In this document: one piece after another, positions 58,993 through 64,000 of the stretch
Position numbering within the stretch: position 1 is the stretch's first letter
How the letters are laid out: each line of letters opens with the position of its first letter
Assembly: GCA_903813345.2 (NCBI GenBank)
Contig: CAIIXF020000008.1
Location: forward strand, 37,882,867 to 37,946,866
DNA: 64,000 bases
Source of the DNA: Owenia fusiformis
Lineage: Eukaryota; Annelida; Polychaeta; Sabellida; Oweniidae
Direction: 5' to 3'
Position numbers and translations under genes: made by a program
Notes under the pieces: generated by a model
Databases searched by the model: none
Told to the model about the DNA's origin: nothing
The model's input: the letters and a program-made list of their open reading frames with translations, nothing else

Positions 58993-59137
58993 CTATACTT
59001 GGGAAGATTTTTTCTTCAAGATGGTTTCAGTGTTTTTCTGTTTCATACTGCGTATACACAAGAGACAGGCAAGTCCAGTGTCATCAGGTTCCATATTTAT
59101 AGTTGTAATTATACTGTTTTCTACAATAAGTGAATAC
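58993..59137 (-). CDS. PRDX5: PRDX5 last exon with the resolving cysteine
   Basis: 145 nt; acceptor GCATTTCAG/GTATTC, stop at 58995-58993. It encodes [20 protein letters not shown], then [13 protein letters not shown] and a Lys-rich end. EPDDTGLAC corresponds to EPDGTGLTC of human PRDX5. Confidence 0.92.
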
Positions 59138-62100
59138 CTGAAATGCAAATTGATTTATGGGTTAAAGACAGAAATGACAAATGTCCCCATGGTGTATAAA
59201 GAAACACAAATTGATATATGGGTTAAAGACAGAAATGACAAATGTCCCATGATTTACAAAGAAACACAAATTGATAGATGGGTTAAAGACAGAAATGACA
59301 AATGTCCCATTGTTCATAAAGAAACACAATTGATAGATGGGTTAAAGACAGAAATGACAAATGTCCCATGATTTACAAAGAAACACAAATTGATAGATGG
59401 GTTAAAGACAGAAATGACAAATGTCCCATTGTTCATAAAGAACACAAATTGATATATGGCTTAAAGACAGAAATGACAAATGTCCCATTGTTCATAAAGA
59501 ACACAATTGATAGATGGGTTAAAGACAGAAATGACAAATGTCCCATTGTTCATAAAGAACACAAATTGATATATGGGTTAAAGACAGAAATGACAAATGT
59601 CCCATTGTTCATAAAGAACACAATTGATATATGGGTTAAAGACAGAAATGACAAATGTCCCATTGTTCATAAAGAACACAATTGATAGATGGGTTAAAGA
59701 CAGAAATGACAAATGTCCCATTGTTCATAAAGAACACAATTGATAGATGGGTTAAAGACAGAAATGACAAATGTCCCATTGTTCATAAAGAACACAAATT
59801 GATATATGGGTTAAAGACAGAAATGACAAATGTCCGATTGTTCATAAAGAACACAAATTGATAGATGGGTTAAAGACAGAAATGACAAATGTCCCATTGT
59901 TCATAAAAAACACAATTGATAGATGGGTTAAAGACAGAAATGACAAATGTCCGATTGTTCATAAAGAACACAATTGATAGATGGGTTAAAGACAGAAATG
60001 ACAAATGTCCCATTGTTCATAAAGAACACAAATTGATATATGGGTTAAAGACAGAAATGACAAATGTCCCATTGTTCATAAAGAACACAAATTGATATAT
60101 GGGTTAAAGACAGAAATGACAAATGTCCCATTGTTCATAAAGAACACAAATTGATATATGGGTTTAAGACAGAAATGACAAATGTCCCATTGTTCATCAA
60201 GAACACATTGATAGATGGGTTAAAGACAGAAATGACAAATGTCCCATTGTTCATAAAGAACACAAATTGATATATGGGTTAAAGACAGAAATGACAAATG
60301 TCCCATTGTTCATAAAGAACACAAATTGATAAATGGGTTAAAGACAGAAATGACAAATGTCCCATTGTTCATAAAGAACACAATTGATAGATGGGTTAAA
60401 GACAGAAATGACAAATGTCCCATTGTTCATAAAGAACACAAATTGATATATGGGTTAAAGACAGAAATGACAAATGTCCCATTGTTCATAAAGAACACAA
60501 TTGATATATGGGTTAAAGACAGAAATGACAAATGTCCCATTGTTCATAAAGAACACAAATTGATATATGGGTTAAAGACAGAAATGACAAATGTCCCATT
60601 GTTCATAAAGAACACAAATTGATATATGGGTTAAAGACAGAAATGACAAATGTCCCATTGTTCATAAAGAACACAATTGATAGATGGGTTAAAGACAGAA
60701 ATGACAAATGTCCCATTGTTCATAAAGAACACAAATTGATATATGGGTTAAAGACAGAAATGACAAATGTCCCATTGTTCATAAAGAACACAATTGATAG
60801 ATGGGTTAAAGACAGAAATGACAAATGTCCCATTGTTCATAAGGAACACAAATTGATATATGGGTTAAAAACAGAAATGACAAATGCCCCATGGTGAACA
60901 ATGAAATTGCGCAAGAGCTTAAGAAAACATGGCACCATTCGAGGAGCTCATATGGTAAAAAAGCTGTTTAACCAAGATGAGGCAAAACTGATTTATTATT
61001 ACTGATACATTATTATTTATTGTGCATTTCTTGAAAGCCAATGGGTATAGCACTGGAAACAAATAATTTCTCCATACTTCATACAATACTGAAAGAAAAT
61101 ATTCTGTTTAGGGAATTATAATACAAATCAAAATTTACCTTTTTGACCTTGTGTTTCCCAGCAGTTTATAAGCATCAAGTTCCATACCCATGAATTTTGT
61201 AAACTCACAATGTGTATCAGCAAGCCATGTCATCTGAAATCAAAGGATTTAACAAAATACATTTAACTATATTTCTAGTGATGCTTGGCAGAATGAGAGC
61301 TAGTATTACCATATTACTCATGATCTCAAATATATCTCCCGAAATCACCACAATATATTTAATTTGTTTAAGATTCAAAGTGCTCTATTTGCTCTTCATA
61401 ACTTTCATTTTACTTCATTCTTGAAAATCAACCCAAATTTTTGCTTTGGGATCATATTGTAGTTAAAGACTGATTTCGTATTGATGCAAAGGTGACTGCT
61501 TGTGAACATTCCATGCAAAGAAACTAATATAAAAAAATATGCATAATTTGATTGATATAAAGAAATAAACAAAAATGTTTCATACTTTTCCTTCAGGATC
61601 TACTTCTTTCCCCCAAGCTGCCATGACAAAAGGGTCATTGACTGCAACACATGCCATTATGTCAATCCCTTCAGCCATGAATGTATCCCAGTGTTGAAGG
61701 TACTCAGGGATATGAGCCTGAAATAACATGTAATATAAAATATATAATGTTAATGGGTCATTGACTGCAACACATGCCATTATGTCAATCCCTTCAGCCA
61801 TGAATGTATCCCAGTGTTGAAGGTACTCAGGGATATGAGCCTGAAATAACATGTAATATAAAATATATAATGATAATGGGTCATTGACTGCAACACATGC
61901 CATTATGTCAATCCCTTCAGCTATGAATGTATCCCAGTGTTGAAGGTACTCAGGGATATGAGCCTGAAATAGCATGTAAATACAAGGCATTACAAAATGA
62001 CACCATCTGGTTACAATTCAAAATATTTGGATCCAAAAAATCAATTTGAAAAATCAACATTTTTGAGCTTTTAAGGTCATTGGAAGGTCAACCAAAGATG

Positions 62101-63283
62101 AATCACAAATCTAAAGTCTAAAGAATGTATGAGGCAAGACCAAATGTAGATTTTTGATAGTTAACCATAATTTTACAATGAGATTTGGTTTGATAAATGA
62201 TAGTTGGACAATATCATATTGTAGCTAAAGGGTAATAGGTAAAGTGTAGGTTAACTGACGGCGCCAACGCGGTAGCCTGGCGTCCGTCAACAGCAAATAT
62301 TAGGTGGAGAACTTGTTTTTCTTATTGTATGTAACAGATAGTAGTAACTTGACGGCGTCAACGCGGTAGCCTGACGTCTGTCAACACCAGGGATTGGTTG
62401 TAAATAAACATTTTAATTGTTTTTATTATTGTATGTAACATAATTATTTCAACCCCTTATGTAATGTAAAAACGACTTTTTTTGCCTTGAGAAGGTTATT
62501 GAAGGAAGGTGAAATTTAAAATCAAAAGTCAGATTTGAACTTTTAGGTGATTTTGAAAAAATTGAAGTCAGTTTAAACAGTACTTGTTAAGTTATTGAAA
62601 GTTGTCAAAATTTATTACAGGCACAGTGAGATTGTTACAGACACCGACCACCAGATACAAACCACCGAACACCAACCACCATCCACAAAAAGGTTGGAGA
62701 CTATTGTGGTGACAAAATAAAACAAACAAATAAAACATCAAACTCAAAATACTGGGTTACTCAAAAATTGGAACCCATTATAAGTATAAATGGACTAATA
62801 TTGTCAATAATGAGAGAATCTACTAATATGTGAAGTTCCCCTTTTGCAAATTCAAGAAGTTCTCACTATACACATTAAAGTAAGAAAGGTTATCATATAA
62901 ATCAAAAGAATAAATAAATTTTATGGAATGCACATTGGGCAAATGGATCATGTTCAGTTTGGCAGCCAATCAAATGGTAGATGAATGAGTTTGCAACATT
63001 CTGATACTCATAGCATCTTTCTGTTTCACCTGAAGGGGGAAAGGCTGAGAAGAAATGAGATGTCATGGTTTATCATGATGAGGTTGCAATAACATATTCC
63101 AAAGCTGAGAAGGTAGATAAATGACAAATAACACTTCTATTTCCATACCTGAGCACAGCCAGGGGTATATGCCCCAGGGACAGCAAACAGGATTCCTTTC
63201 TTGTCTTTAAACAATTCAGCAATATTGACTTTATCTTTGGGTGTATCTGTATATAGGTCCATATCGGGAAGACATGTTCCAGC
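58993..63283 (-). CDS. PRDX5: Peroxiredoxin-5-like (PRDX5), four exons seen, 5' end not certain
   Basis: The exons are 63149-63283, 61586-61717 (longer forms start at 61840 or 61963), 61139-61233 and 58993-59137; all borders are GT-AG and the phases agree. PRDX5 is an atypical 2-Cys thiol peroxidase that reduces peroxides and peroxynitrite in mitochondria, peroxisomes and cytosol, using thioredoxin. Seen in order: [35 protein letters not shown], then AYTPGC with the peroxidatic Cys (PxxxTxxC), [66 protein letters not shown], and EPDDTGLAC with the resolving Cys. The C-terminus is longer than in human ([11 protein letters not shown] to SSQV). The N-terminal exon may end at 63861 (APSVFLGK/GTAAGA) or lie outside the window. 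Confidence 0.93.
59147..60897. repeat. Satellite of 57-60 bp, about 30 copies, in PRDX5 intron 3
   Basis: The unit is ATATGGGTTAAAGACAGAAA, then TGACAAATGTCCCATTGTTC and ATAAAGAACACAAATTG. The first units are 60 bp and later ones 58 or 59 bp; two forms (TAGATGG, TATATGG) alternate irregularly. The array begins about ten bases from the acceptor of the last PRDX5 exon. Open frames across it are by-products. Confidence 0.96.
61139..61233 (-). CDS. PRDX5: PRDX5 exon [14 protein letters not shown]
   Basis: 95 nt, phase 0 to 2; acceptor TTTCAG/ATGACA, donor AAAAAG/GTAAAT. It matches the LLADPTGAF..RRLKR region of human PRDX5. The internal Cys in DTHCEF recalls fungal Ahp1-type members. Confidence 0.92.
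61586..61717 (-). CDS. PRDX5: PRDX5 exon [11 protein letters not shown] (copy of the triplication that includes the donor)
   Basis: This has 44 residues, phase 0 to 0. It is the only copy with the full exon and the donor (AAA/GTATGA). Splicing into this acceptor gives a normal PRDX5. Confidence 0.95.
61718..61963 (-). repeat. PRDX5: Two further 123-bp copies of the PRDX5 3' splice site and exon start
   Basis: Acceptors ..TTTCAG/GCTCATATCC lie at 61963, 61840 and 61717, exactly 123 bp apart. Each copy holds 32 codons of exon (AHIPEYLQ to VAVND), then nine codons from the intron end ([13 protein letters not shown]-type). None of the extra copies has a donor. The frame stays open through all three. 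Confidence 0.93.
62256..62289. repeat. Hairpin 1 of a direct-repeat pair
   Basis: An 11-bp stem with one bulged base and an 11-nt loop (ACGCGGTAGCC). It is 94 bp from a second copy and lies in the PRDX5 intron before the triplicated exon. Confidence 0.85.
62350..62383. repeat. Hairpin 2 of a direct-repeat pair
   Basis: Same fold and identical loop as hairpin 1. Stem position 9/25 is T-A instead of C-G, and 5/30 is G-T instead of G-C. TTATTGTATGTAACA follows both copies at similar distance. Confidence 0.85.
63149..63283 (-). CDS. PRDX5: PRDX5 exon with the peroxidatic cysteine
   Basis: This encodes 45 residues, phase 0 to phase 0, from [10 protein letters not shown] to [10 protein letters not shown] longer open frame on this strand across the exon is in the wrong frame. 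Confidence 0.95.
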
Positions 63284-64000
63284 CTGAAATAAATGCAGAG
63301 AAAAATCAATCAACATAACTTATATATATTCAAAAATCAAAACAATATGGCACTTCTATACTGAGAAAAATACCATTAAAGAAAGTCAAGAATGGATGCA
63401 ATTACGCAGGTTCAAGTATACGCTATTCCACTTTTCAACTATTGTATGGAGAAGAAGTACGAAAATGTGCATACTATCCTTTTTATGGATATGAACACAC
63501 TTTGTAGAAAACTTGGGAAATGTTATATAAATACAGCGCTTGTTAGCAGTTGATTGTAAAAGTTAAGGTAACGCTTAAGTTAATCAAAAGTACAAAAAAA
63601 TGGCAGGCATATTTTTTTGACTAAGTCACAAGATCTTGTTTTCTGTTTTTCTTATATGTGAATGCATTTCCTGACTAAAGAGACATGTCAAAGAAAGCTT
63701 CACATTTAAACGCTTTTTTTTAATGCTGAATTGGAGGTGCATGGGTCCCTAAAGCTAGCATGGAGACAGTGAAGTGAGGATAAATTTTTAAAATTTCAAG
63801 GAGTAGGATTGCAATGGAGACACATTTGTAAGACTCCAAAATTTCCACAAATCATCTTACCTTACCAAGGAACACTGAAGGAGCATTAAAATGTGTACTT
63901 CATTGTTAGAGTATAATAAAGCTCAAACCAAAGTCAATTCTAAATATTTCATGTCCACCATTTTGTTTGCTGGGACTATTTTCTAGTCCAAAATAATCCT
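63284..64000. other. Upstream part of PRDX5, possible exon end at 63861
   Basis: On the minus strand a donor-like AAG/GTAAGA (63861/63860) follows a short open stretch ending APSVFLGK, phase 0, which fits the next exon. No start codon is seen in that frame, so this is a suggestion only. Nothing else is recognised. Confidence 0.3.

Noticed and set aside
59021-60897. Long open frames with repeated peptides ([28 protein letters not shown])
   Set aside because: They follow the 57-60 bp satellite in an intron, shift frame with unit length, and one overlaps the PRDX5 last exon on the wrong strand.
61718-61963. Mutually exclusive exons in PRDX5
   Set aside because: The extra copies lack 5' splice sites, so only alternative acceptors are possible.
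1-64000. tRNA or other standard RNA genes
   Set aside because: I looked for GGTTCGANTCC-type B boxes with cloverleaf context on both strands and found none convincing; a covariance-model scan would be decisive.

Overview
The window looks like nuclear DNA from a marine invertebrate animal. It is AT-rich and repeat-dense, its genes carry GT-AG introns, and its H1 histone genes end in the animal replication-dependent stem-loop. I cannot fix the phylum from the sequence; the H1 globular domain resembles those of lophotrochozoans and cnidarians.

Region 1 (about 1.4-18.9 kb) is a linker-histone locus. It is built from three related segments: a block with an H1 gene (A, 1.4-3.6 kb), a middle block that has lost its H1 (B, 7.7-8.9 kb), and a second H1 block (C, 12.1-14.5 kb). 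Each is followed by a spacer carrying a 32-bp minisatellite, which reaches over 1.5 kb in the third spacer. The spacers have been split by a TTAA-flanked DNA transposon (5281-7715), a TTA-flanked Harbinger-like element (7919-8715) and a 5'-truncated LINE with a long open RT frame (9406-11564).

Region 2 (19.9-30.0 kb, minus strand) is a complete three-exon CHAC2 gene (183 aa, glutathione-specific gamma-glutamylcyclotransferase). Its 8.4-kb first intron holds a very young but broken Ty3/gypsy-type LTR element (22415-27817) and a 1-kb foldback element (27859-28876). Both sit inside an older repeat whose second, uninterrupted copy lies at 44.1 kb.

Region 3 (30.5-53 kb) is gene-poor. It holds LINE remains, a 36-bp minisatellite split by a mariner-type element, and many foldback elements. 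It also holds decayed exons of a spectrin-repeat (nesprin-like) protein on the minus strand (38602-41783, possibly from 43475), with intact splice sites but several stops.

Region 4 (53.6-58.5 kb) is a giant imperfect palindrome. Region 5 (59.0-63.3 kb and probably beyond) is a peroxiredoxin-5 gene on the minus strand. Its second visible exon carries an in-frame 123-bp triplication that includes the 3' splice site. A roughly 30-copy satellite fills intron 3 up to the next acceptor, and a pair of covarying hairpins lies in another intron. The two intact enzyme genes, CHAC2 and PRDX5, both act in thiol and redox metabolism, but nothing here shows that they are co-regulated.
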